64,000 bases of DNA from NCBI GenBank assembly GCA_021234155.1, contig JAJEKV010000135.1:1617065-1681064 (forward strand), in the 5' to 3' direction. Positions 45,606-56,842 of the stretch are shown here, piece after piece. Both the position numbers and the translations under genes were made by a program. Under the pieces are notes generated by a model. That model was not told the origin of the DNA. It saw only the letters and a list, made by a program, of their open reading frames with translations, and searched no databases. This DNA is from Isoetes taiwanensis. Lineage: Eukaryota > Streptophyta > Lycopodiopsida > Isoetales > Isoetaceae. Each line of letters begins with the position of its first letter. The stretch's first letter is position 1.

Positions 45606-48120
45606 TTGAGAATGTTGAGCTTCAAGAGAGGAACGTCGGACTTTGGCATCGAGTTTGTCGGAGTCAAAGACCAATTTGTTCGAGAGATTCAATGGTACGC
45701 AATACAAGCTCCTAGGATTCTTGAATCAGATTCGATTGATAATTCCATTTTATCTTCACAGATATTTGATGGACAAGCCCATGTTGTCTTAATTGGTTCT
45801 CTGCTCATGGGACTAGCTCTCAGTTGGTTTGCACCATTATTCGAGAAGGACGATCTTCAACTAAAATTTTTACGGTTTTTGTTCTTGAACTAGAGGCTTA
45901 TTTTGGTGAAACCAACAGGCAGAGTATGGCTATTATTAAACTTAGCAACCTCAGTCAAAAGTTGCCTCCTGCTTCAGTTTATGCATCTGAGTTCCGGCAA
46001 ATCGCATCAGACACTTCTTGAAATGATATTGATCTTTGAGATTGTTTTCGAAGAGGCCTTTAGAAAGATGTCAAGAATCTGCTATTCATCATGGATGATC
46101 TTGCAATCTTAGAGGAGGATATCAAGTTCGCATTCGATGTGATAACCTTCTTTTCAAGCAAACGGAGGAGCGTCGTGGCCCGTTTCTATGGCCATAGTAG
46201 CTTCCTCCGCCCCCCACTCTAGCTATGCCCATAGAAGTCAATGGTCTAGTTTCTATGCAGGTGAGCTGTTCAGTTGTTCGAGGTCCTTTGTTTGCCGATG
46301 AGAACTGGCGTCGAAGGGATGAAAATCAATGTGTTTATTGTGGAGGCTCACGTCACATGGTATGTAATGTCCGATAAAGAAGCCTAACTAGTCAGAAAAC
46401 TGAAGGGTCCTTTGAGTAGTATCAGTGGGACATTTGTCAGACTCCTTTCGCATCTGATGAAGGGTTTACTCCTTCCGATAAGGTCAATAAAGAATTCCTG
46501 ATTTCTATATCATTAGAATCGGAGGTTGAGAAGTTAGATGCTTTGACACATCTCAATGTGGCAAGAATATTTATTTTATTAATAGTATGTGTGCTTCTAA
46601 GTATGCCATCCATAGAATCAGGCTCGATGATCTCATTTCTGTTATTGTGATTGATGGACACAAGACCTCCTCGGAAACAATCACAAAATATATTGCACAT
46701 TTTTTGTTGTTCGAGGGAAGTTTCTGTAGCATTTCCTTCCATCTCATTGCTAGTTCATATACGTAGTAGTATTAGGGTCTTCCCTAGCTTGAGTGCATAA
46801 TCCACAGATTGACTAATGCTGTAGATCATTCTCGTTTACTGGTTCCAACTCCAGTTTCTTTCATCTGCAGTTCTTACCTCTGAGTCAATAACTACTCAAG
46901 TTCTTGCCTCCGAGTCAACACCTACCCAGTTCATGCACTATTTTGGTTTTTGATTCCCCCCTTCTCTACTCTAGTTCCTATCTGTGTTTTAATTCCTATT
47001 TTTGCTTCGAGTCCTGATCTTGTTCTTGTCTTTACTTCAGTTCATGTCCTAGATTCTATCCATGTTCTAGATGTTATATCGTTTTGCACATAACTTTGTT
47101 CATGTTCATGTTCTCATTTCTATCTGATCTTGATTATGATCCTTCACCTGCTTTTGTTTGGCTCCTACTCATACTCCTGTTTAGTTTCTTACTTTTATGG
47201 AGGCTTTGCATCTCAATCACGCCCTCAGTTCCGTATCTCAAAGATTTCGCTTCATGAGTTTATTAATTTTGAAAGTTGAGATCCAATTTAATATTTGCAT
47301 TTCAAGTTCATCCATCGACTAGCTCTATATCAGTGAAGTCTGTTCTAATGATCCCAGATGATTTTTTTGATGTTTTTGACAAAAGCTGGCAAGCTTCTAG
47401 AGGATTCTCCATACAATTGTTCTACTGATATAAAGCACAAGATGATGTCGTCGCATGGTCCTATATATGATCTATCACATGTTAAGTTGGATTGAAGATA
47501 ATCTAGCTATTGGCTTTATTCGACATTCTTAGTCCCCTGCTGGAGTGCTGATTTTCTTTGTTAAAAAGAACGGTTCTCTGCGTCTAATTACGGATTATCA
47601 TGGCTGCAATAAAATCACAATATCAAATTAATATCCGCTTCCTCTAATCCTAGAGTTGTTCCAAGGTACATGCTATTTTATGAAGATTGATCTTCGTGGT
47701 GCCTACAATCTTATCGAATCCATGATCTGTAAGGACGATGAGTGAAAGATGGCTTTTTGTACTTGATATGACTATTTTAAGTACACAATTATGTTGTATG
47801 AACTTACCAATGCTCCAACAGTTTTTCAATATATGACCAATAATGTCTTCCCAAAGTTTTTGGACATTTTTATCACATCTATCTAAATGATATTTTTATT
47901 TACTCTAAACTCTTTAAGAACATAGAAAGTCTCTTGGACAACATGTCCTCTATAAGCTTTGTGAGCATGGACTATATGCCAAACTTAAGATGTATCAGTT
48001 CATCAAGAAACTGTAAAGTTTCTTAGCTATCATATCACTCGCCATGGAGTCTCCATAGATCCCTCAAATGTTAATATTATTTTAGATTCGCAAACATCTT
48101 CCTTAGTCCGAGATATTTAG
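45606..48120 (+). mobile_element. Ty3/gypsy relic with sushi-like gag, zinc knuckle and reverse transcriptase
   Basis: Gag around 45606-46110: DGQAHVVLIGSLLMGLALSW, FAPLFEKDD, then in a second frame LELEAYFGETNRQSMAIIKL and LPPASVYASEFRQIASDTSW, the order seen in sushi/Tf1-type gypsy gags. A CCHC knuckle, CVYCGGSRHMVCN, lies at about 46333-46370. RT follows at 47520-48060: SPAGVLIFFVKKNGSLRL, ITDYHGCNKITI, YPLPLILELFQG, MKIDLRGAYNLI, LTNAPTVFQYMTNNVFPKFL and VKFLSYHITRHGVSIDP. Many stops and frame changes interrupt it. RNase H and integrase are missing, and no LTR was identified. Confidence 0.85.
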
Positions 48121-49364
48121 TATTTCTTTCTTATGATTTGCCAATTTCTATCAACACTAGATATCTAGTGTGTTTTATGAATGGTGTGCGGCCTAGCTGA
48201 GCCTCCTCGGGTCTGAAAGACCATAATTGAGCATTGTTGTCTCCCAATTCAACTCAATGACACCACTCTAGTCAACATGGAAAGAGTATGGACCTCGTCC
48301 TATTATTGGTCCACATCTTGTTGACTGGCTCCTTCCTCTTTAGCAATATAGACTTAATCAGTCAAACACACCGAGCAGTTTAACTGAGAAGTGAACCCTA
48401 AAGTTCCATCGTAGCTTCGGTGGAATAGCGCAATCAGCTTGACCTATCAAAATACTTGCAGCAAATGATAAATGTCAAAAAGACAGTATATTCAATAAAA
48501 ACGAAGCTTATGATTGGCCTATTGCAAATATTCTATAAAAATATTGGTAAGACCACCCCCACAAAATGGCAATGCTGGATTATTGGTGATTGGGTTTCAG
48601 GCTCAGTAGGTTTTCCAATAACTGTTTCTGCCGTTCTGTTGAAATTTTTTGGTTTAAAATTAGCATGGCCGTCAGAGAGAGTTTCTTTTAGCCATTGGGA
48701 AAAATGGAACGATTAGATATGAGCAGACGAAATTGGAAAACCCTGAAGGGAGCGCGCGTGGATTCTGAGCGCCCTCACACCTGGCCAAAGCATCCCCTAG
48801 CTCTAGCTTGTGCTTGCCAAAATAAAAAAAAGTGTTAAAAAAAGCCGAGTAGGAGGGGAGGCGAGTAGGTTTCCCAATAACGTATTAGAGGCGCCTCACA
48901 TGTAGATTTCTAGGCGTTCACATGAACTGGTTTAGAGACGGCCGGTTTGACGTCTGAGCCGGTCGTCCCCGAACTGCTGGAGCAGTTTAGACCTCAGCGT
49001 CTCGAACGGCTTGACGTCCGGCAAGTTTTGCCGCTGACATGTGAGGCGTCCCTTAGGCTCAATAGGTGGTATATTTTAAATAAATACAAATATATCTCGA
49101 AAAGGGAAAAAGGAAATTTAAAAGGTGTTACCACACACGCTTTTGACTCGGCCGCAAAACCAGCCACGTATTTAATCCAATCAACGACCGCCATGTCAAG
49201 ACGACAAGCGGCCGTCTGCGAAACAATATTCCGTCCAATTTTCGTTCAAGGAAAAGGCATATTCATCTGACGGCATCCTTTTCCCTGTTCTTCCCTACAT
49301 CAGATCTTCGGAGCTCACAACCTAGGGGCTTCAATCCGGCGATCTCCTCCGAAATCTTGTAGCT
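48121..49364. other. spacer and Sec61 alpha upstream region
   Basis: An open frame at 48456-48716 has no known motif. Close to the Sec61 start (49260-49360) the text is CT-rich and 5'-UTR-like. Confidence 0.45.
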
Positions 49365-51737
49365 ATGGGCGCCGGCGGATTCAGAGTTCTTCATCTCGTC
49401 AGGCCGTTCTTATCAGTCCTGCCTGAAGTGCAGACTGCTGACCGGAAGGTTCCCTTCAGAGAAAAAGTTCTCTACACCGTTGTTTCTCTCTTCATCTTCT
49501 TGGTTTGTAGCCAGCTTCCTTTGTATGGGATCCATAGCGCCACTGGGTCGGATCCGTTTTACTGGATGCGTGTGATTTTGGCCTCCAATCGGGGTACTGT
49601 TATGGAGCTGGGTATTACTCCTATTGTTACTTCTGGGCTTGTCATGCAGCTTCTTGCAGGTTCGAAAATTATTGAGGTTGATAATAATGTGAAGGAGGAT
49701 CGAGCACTTCTGTAAGTCTCTTGCACCCTGGAGCTAATTTGTAATTTGGTGGTTTGATGCAGCTTTTCTTGCTTGTTTAGGTCATATATTCTAATCTAGG
49801 CTCTCATACGTCTAGATGTTACATATGTTTAGCAAATGATGGTCATGCAATAACGGATCTAATATTTGTTCTTTCTCATACATAATAATCCACATAAGGC
49901 ACTGATCTGATAATTTCATTTGTTTTTGATTATGTGAAGGCGCATGCCATAAGTCACTAGAAGATAATGTGTCCAAAAGAATTTATTTCAAATATCTGCT
50001 TTTTATTTTTTCTCTTAGGGAGCTGAGGTATTTGATGGACTTTTAAGAGGGTGTTTGGTTTGCAGAAATGGTGCTCAGAAGCTGCTTGGTGTGATGATCA
50101 CTATTGGTGAGGCTGTTGCATATGTTCTGTCTGGGATGTATGGCGATGTCCGTGACCTAGGAGTTGGGAATGCAATTCTCATAATTCTCCAACTGTTCTT
50201 TGCTGGAATTATTGTGATTTGTCTCGACGAGTTGTTGCAGAAAGGTTATGGTCTTGGCTCTGGTATTTCACTCTTCATTGCAACAAACATTTGGTGAGCC
50301 CCTTAGGATCTTGTTGTGTTAAATTGATGATTATGGAACTGGATTTTTTTTACCAATGATTTATTTGCAATTGTTTAGCGAAAATATCATCTGGAAAGCT
50401 TTTAGTCCAACGACGATCAACAGTGGTAGAGGCGCTGAGTTTGAAGGTGCAGTGATTGCACTCTTCCATCTCCTAATTACCAGAACCGACAAAGTTAGAG
50501 CTCTCCGGGAGGCCTTTTATAGGCAGAATTTACCCAATGTTACCAATCTATTGGCCACAGTATTGGTTTTCCTGATAGTTATCTACTTTCAAGGGTTTCG
50601 AATGGTATTACTTGTACAGTCGAAAAATGCTCGTGGGCAGCAGGTTCATATCCAATTAAACTATTTTACACCTCCAACATGCCAATTATCTTGCAATCAA
50701 TTTTGATCTCAAACTTGTACTTCATATCTCAGGTTTCTGAACTATCCAATTGTACCTTTTTGGTTGCTTCTTGATTTCTTCTGTTATAAAGGTTTGATCC
50801 TTTTATTTTGCAGCTTCTTTTCAAGAGGTACAACAAAAACTTTCTCGTCAATTTGCGCGAGAAAATGGAAGGAGTTAGAATATTCTCATAGTGGGCAGCT
50901 TATTCCTGTTGGTGGCCTTGTATACTACATAATCCCACCTGTTAGGCTAGTTGTGAACTATTTGACTTTTACTTCATTTATGATAATGAGCTTTCTTGGT
51001 TTTGGCTGATGTGGCAGTTTGGCTGATATTCTGACGTTCATGCCTAGTGCCTGTATGTTGTTTTCTAAAACATGGATTGAGCTTTCTGGATCCTCAGCAT
51101 GTGATGTGGCAAAACAGTTGAAGGTAATTTGCTTAATTATTTTTTGAAGAATTAGTTCATTGCATTGAAAGATAAGCCTTTAAATTCTTTAGCTATTATT
51201 TCCATCGTAGTTTCATGGCAAGGTTAGCAGTTTCATGCCAAGGTTAGAGGATGATAATCTCCACAGCTCAAGCCATTCAAGAAAGATGGCAAATCTGTTC
51301 TCGCCATGAAGGTCGGCAATGACAAAAATAGGCCATAGGTTACTCTTATAATGATAACCTTTGACCATCAATCATGCTGTTACCAATTTGCTCGAGCTTT
51401 CGTTTCATATCCTCTTAATTCATTTTTTTTTTTTTGTCTTATGTTATGACTGTTTGTAATCCTTGCTTGTTTCTCTTTGTGTTAACTGCATGTGCAGGAA
51501 CAACAAATGGTGATTCCTGGCCATCCTGAGTCCAATCTACAGAAAGAACTAAATAGGTACATTCCCACAGCGGCAACCTTTGAGGGTATGTGCATTGGAG
51601 CACTGACTGTCATAACTGACTTCATGGGAGCAACTAGATCTGGAACTAGAATTTTGCTTGCCGTTACCATCATCTACCAATATTTTGAGACATTTGATAA
51701 GGAACGGGCGAGCGAGCTTGGCTTTTTTGGCTTTTAA
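49365..51737 (+). pseudogene. Sec61 alpha translocon subunit, frameshifted copy
   Basis: Multi-spanning channel subunit of the ER protein translocon. Exons: 49365-49711 ([40 protein letters not shown]), 50066-50293, 50379-50732, 50814-50945, 51018-51123, 51498-51737. Conserved text includes [134 protein letters not shown] and the end [14 protein letters not shown]. Damage: one G is lost after GQQ (about 50643), shifting the [10 protein letters not shown] segment. One base is gained near 50868 (LREKM for LGKWK), about a dozen codons are missing after SLADILT (51036), and conserved Gly positions are changed near the end ([12 protein letters not shown]). The exon 4 donor needs GC. Assembly error is an alternative to true decay for the single-base changes only. 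Confidence 0.85.
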
Positions 51738-54289
51738 AAAAATAGTCTTCCTAGTAGCATTCATTATATGGGGGGACCTTGAAAGAGGAGCATTCCCTGG
51801 GATGATCGGCTGAAGAGTTGTCCATCCCTGTAAAATTTTGTTTTAGACAGGATGACTTCTTGTAACAACTTCATGCGCTCAAGATCTGCATTTGGAAGGC
51901 TACCGCCCCTGTAATTTGAATTCATGATAGAGTTTTCTAGGCTGAGCAATCAATCAACAGGCCTGAGATTTGAATTAAATTTGCATAAATGTTATGTCTG
52001 ACATGAAAGGGCCCACCTCATGAATATTGTGTGATAGAGGTCCATGGATAAACTAGTGGGTGTTGCGCAGGATATTTGCATGTTCACACTGATTAGAAAG
52101 TGACTGAATCAAATTGACATGTTTTATGCATTGAGTTGAGCCCACAAGCTTAGCCGCCATTCCAATCATGACAACACCGCGATTCCAAAGTGTTTAATCG
52201 GGACATCTCATATTCCCATTCCAAAGTGTTTAATCAGGACATCTCAAATTCACATGTACTACATAAAATATGAAAATAAAGTTTTGAACTTGCATGATTT
52301 CTTTTTTTTTTTCAATTTCTCCGGGTTATTTAATGTGCAGACAATATGCTTATTGAGGATTTGCCTTCATGGGCGTAGTTTTATCCTGACAGGGCTACCG
52401 CCCCGTGTGCTGCCAGCTAATTTCCACGTTGCATCTAGATTTACCATCAAGTGGAGTTGGCATAGCAACATTGTGGGCAATCAAGGCAAAATGCTAAAAA
52501 TCTAAATAGATTTGCTCAAAAAATGTGATTTTTGCTTTAATCAATGCAAATTGAGTAGCTAGTAGATTTGCTATAGTATTTAGTAAAACATGTAATTTTT
52601 GCTATATCAAGGCAAATCGAGATAGTCAAAAAATTATTTTTGGGTTGCCCGAAGGGCAATCCTTAGGCATGGAGGTGAGCATTGAGGGATATTCATGGAA
52701 TGATCTAAGTGTGAGGCCGAGATACGTGGTTAGTTCGGAATGTGTGAGGAATATACCATTTTGACGACGAGAGATATAGGAAATAAAAAAGATTCTGAAC
52801 CTGTAATACTTGCTAAACGGAGTTGGATCAAATATGCTTCGGTCTGAGAATTTGTATGCACTTCAAATGTCGTTCTGAAGAGGAGAAATCAGCTTTGGCC
52901 GCCTCCACACCTGCAGTTTCTGCCATGGCTCGTCATAGCCAATGCCAAAGTCAACTGAATCGAATAAGAGGGATCTGGGTTCTATTATGCAGAGAAAAAG
53001 AACCGTTCTACAGTCTTCGCTTGCTACAATCCCACCATGTCACCTAGAGCAGAGAATCCAAGCATTGCAAGGTGCATCTTTGCACAAGGAATGATACAGT
53101 TGTGAAACAGAACATGTACCTGTCTGGTTGTGGAGAAGTCTAAAATCTCTTTCCATGAATCCAAGGAATCATTAGATCGATGCAGACTATATGCTTTTTG
53201 GGGTAACTATGTATGTCAATTTAACTTCTCTATAACTCTTAGTGTTTATGTTTATGCAAGTTGGATTTCTTCGATGGTTTTTGCTGTTGATTCTTTTCTT
53301 TGTTTGATCTGATGAATAAGCAATAATTTGCTCTTCATTAGTTCTGGATTAGGTATTTGCATCTCTAATCGTATCGCGACAGTTTGTCAAGACCAATCAA
53401 ACAAGAGGAAAATAGATCCTTCAATGAACACCAGTGATTTTTTAGACTTCCATATTTGTTATTTGTGAGTATGTGCACTTGTTTTACAAACGTAGAAGAG
53501 ATTTTCTAAGCTTACAAGTGCGTTCTGGACAAAATTGAAATGTGCATTACAACCAATATTTTTTAATGATAAAGCAAATCATGTACTTGATATATTTCAG
53601 TATAAGCCGTCCGTCTTTTTCATTCTTTACATGTTGAAGTTATCAAGTTTAGATATCTCAAACTGGTATCAAATTTTGGGATCGTAAACAAAATGATATG
53701 CTTTTGAAGATTCCTCTGATTGTGCCATCTTTAAGAAGTATTTTTAGCTATGCCTGCTAGGCTTAGCACGCTTGGCCTGTTTGATAGCGTTCAGGAAGCC
53801 CTTGTGGGGGGGGGTGATGTGCTTGCAGTTTCTGTGGGTGATGGCATATCAATAAGAGACCTACCAACTGTTTGCAATGGTAGGTATTGTGCTCCATATG
53901 GAGAGTGACATAGATGTATATTTGAGCGACTGATAGTTTTGAGCAATGATGTTACAGCTGTGGATGTGCCTTTTCTTTGGAAAGATTGGATTACCCATCC
54001 TATTCAGGTACTTATAAGAAGAGAATTCCTTTATTGGAGGTAGTTATTTTGTGCCAAACCTTGCTTACTAACCAGTTTTACTTCTGCAAACTTGCAGAAG
54101 CAAGGGAGGCTGGTGCTTTTGCTATCATATTAGTTCATGCAATCTTTAGAAAAGGTATTTATGCACACTGGATTTTTTTTATTGTAAGGTTTGATTCTAT
54201 GACAAGCATAAGAATATCTGCTCAGGAATCACTTCATTGATGAACATTGCTGGACCAGTAGGTTTTGATGCAGTGACTGAGATATCCAA
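51738..54289. other. unannotated stretch
   Basis: A minus-strand open stretch at 51764-51949 (NADLERMKLLQEVILSKTKF) and plus-strand pieces at 53755-53880 (RLSTLGLFDSVQEALVGGGD) and 54093-54150 look coding but belong to no family I can name with confidence. The rest is empty. A GGGTTGCCCGAAGGGCAATCC hairpin-like motif is at about 52645. Confidence 0.4.
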
Positions 54290-54295
54290 GCTATT

Positions 54296-55640
54296 TTATG
54301 AACGGAATTCAAATTCATTCTGATTGCGCAATGAAGAATCTGTCAGATGCACCGAATGCTTAGGAATGATACTTTTATTCCAGATGTAGCTCCAAATACG
54401 ACAGAAATGCTCCTCTTGCACCACCAATGCCCAATGTAAAGATGGAGTCAAGAGGGAGCAATGATGTACCAAATTCTTATCCAATGAGATATCTGTAGTA
54501 GTTTTCCAAATTTGCTCCTCTTTGTAGTCAAGAATAAGAGGGATGTATTTGCGATGATTTTCCAAACATGGCAGTCATGTAAAAGCAAATGATATTTTTC
54601 TCCGAAATATTGGCCAAGAGAGAAGTCGACCATTATAATATCATGCATTGAGCATGAACATCCCAGCATCTTGTCACTTCTTCTGTGTTCTAGAATGCAT
54701 AAAAGCAGCAAGCGGGGGACCTTCGAAAGGAAGCCACAAGAAGGGAGAGGAGGTTTGCATGCAATACAGGGAATCGATGGCTATCAAGGGCTTCATGATT
54801 TGCCAGGCACTTAAAAGACCTTGAGGAGATAGAAAAAAGCCCAGTGGAGCTTGGTTTAACTGAATTTTTGCCAAACGCAACACATTGCTCCAACGATTGA
54901 ACAAGCAGATGCATTCCGTGTGACTGCACATGGCCCAACAATACCTGCCAAAGGAACTTGGAACCATGAACTTTGAGATTAGACGTACCAAGACCACTAT
55001 ATTTCTTGGGGCGGATGCATTTACTCCATGCAACTTTTACAACTGCATCTGTCTCATTGCCATTCCACACAAAGTTCCAGACTATCACAACGTTCTTTAA
55101 CTTTTGAGGAGCTAGCAATGCTGAAACCACATACACATGCGTATTATTGAGCCTTGATTTAGTTACATATATTCTTCCAGCCACGGGTAAAAAAGCACCT
55201 CTCTACCAAAGCAATTGCGCCTGAAGGCCCAGGATGATCTGCTTCCATGCCTGAGCTGCTGAAATCTCCATGCCAAATGTTACCCCAAGCAACATGATAG
55301 TAGTGCTCAGTAGAACAAGATTCTAAGGATACTGAGACAAACATAGCAGGGCTAGACCATCCAGTGCCCAAATTGCATTGCCATTTTTCTATTTCACCAA
55401 GCAACCTGAGGCAAGGAGAATATGTCCAAAAGCTGTTTGACTGCATCGAGAATCCTTCATTTGCTTTCATCAAAAGTAAATTATCATCAACAAACTAGTT
55501 ACGAATTATTTGGGAACTGTCAGCCATGCCCAAACCAACAAAAAGACCATCGTCCATCGCACTACGAAGTAGCTGCAAAAGTCCCTCGGCTATAATAGTG
55601 AAGAGAAAAGGGGCCAATGACAGCTCTGCCTAATGCCTGG
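54296..55640 (-). mobile_element. L1-type LINE reverse transcriptase and C-terminal relic
   Basis: Read on the minus strand from 55640 down: SLAPFLFTIIAEGLLQLLRS (RT block with the PLxPxLF pattern), MDDGLFVGLG and a stop before FVDDNLLLMK (catalytic box with F in place of the usual Y/A; Asp pair at about 55487-55492). Then come MAGRIYVTKSRLNNTHVYVV, WNFVWNGNETDAVVKVAWSK and CIRPKKYSGLGTSNLK, the conserved region downstream of RT in plant L1-like elements. Several stops and frame changes interrupt it. The endonuclease and ORF1 are not seen. It lies head-on against the gypsy integrase end that starts at about 55660. Confidence 0.82.
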
Positions 55641-55659
55641 TGTTGCAAAAAGCACCAAC

Positions 55660-56260
55660 AAAACTCTCATCTCAATCTTAAAGCAAATCTATGATGAGTC
55701 CAGAAAAGACTGGCATGAAAATTTCCAACAGTTTTATGGGCATACAACACCACATATAAGATTGCTACAGGGCACACTCCTTTAAAACTCGTTCATGGTC
55801 AAGAGGCTTTGATGCCTTTCAAATATATCCTTCCAACACTCAAATTCCAATTAGCTACTACACATAATCCTCCAGTTGCTCTTAAAGAACGTGTCTATCA
55901 ACTTCAACACCTAGATGAAATTCGCTGGGATGGTTATCTCTGTGTTCTGACTAGACATCAACTCAGGAAATCATGATATGGCAACAAAATTGAAACAAAA
56001 GACTTCAAGGAATGTGATTTAGTCCTAATTTATGATTCAAGGTATAAAATCATCCTGGCAAGCTCAAACTTCTTAGTTAGGGCCTTATGAGATTAAACAA
56101 GCAGTTCATCCAAGAGTATTTCAACTTGTAGAGTTGGATGCACTCCCTTTCCGTCTTTGGTTAATTGTTATCGTCTCAAACCTTTTTACAAGACAGAATA
56201 TTCTACAATATCTACAGAACCAGACACAGAATTGGAGCCAATAGTTCTATCGAAAAAGTA
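55660..56260 (+). mobile_element. gypsy integrase C-terminal remnant
   Basis: In shifting frames: TPFKLVHGQEALMPF, LKERVYQLQHLDEIRWDGYL, then LGPYEIKQAVHPRVFQLVEL (GPY/F motif of the integrase tail) and SLVNCYRLKPFYK-like text. Stops are frequent. The catalytic core and RT are missing, probably cut off where the L1-like relic begins. Confidence 0.7.
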
Positions 56261-56842
56261 GTAGGTTACAAAATTGAGGATTTCTCCTCTATATTATCGC
56301 ATTACCTACTATTTGGACCATCCTTACTCAGGATTGGCCGCAGAGCACACCCATAGGATGTGATAACCCAGCTTGCCGTGCCACTGCAGATGGATCACCA
56401 CATCCAGATAGTCCGAGTCAGGGTTGGGCATCTACTATGCCCGTCAGCTAGCCATCCACAGGAATCCCACGGTTCTTCAGCTTCTAGATGTACAGATGAT
56501 TCATGCGGCAGGTTATCCACTCGAGGCAATTGCTGGGCATCGTGTTCACAAAGTCCATGGCGCTCTCCTGTTGATGCTTCTCCTTCGCCTCCACCACTTC
56601 TTATATAGGCCACCGACTTGCCGCTCTGCCAAGATGGCATTCTAGTTGTCATTCCACATGTCCCATCCGTCTCCCTCACTGAAGTTTTAAACCAAAGATC
56701 CTCTTGGAATTTACTGTACCATGTCGTAAATATCGCCCCGTTCCATTATTGCACCGATGAGATGTATCCATTACAGTCTACCATTATTGAGTTGCCATGC
56801 CACCGTTCCTCATGATGATGTCCCATTGCCTCTTCTTCTCTT

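Noticed and set aside
53755-54240. Possible metabolic enzyme (ketopantoate hydroxymethyltransferase-like) fragment
   Set aside because: A short EAREAGAFAIIL match is suggestive, but neighbouring text does not fit the family and no splice pattern connects the pieces.
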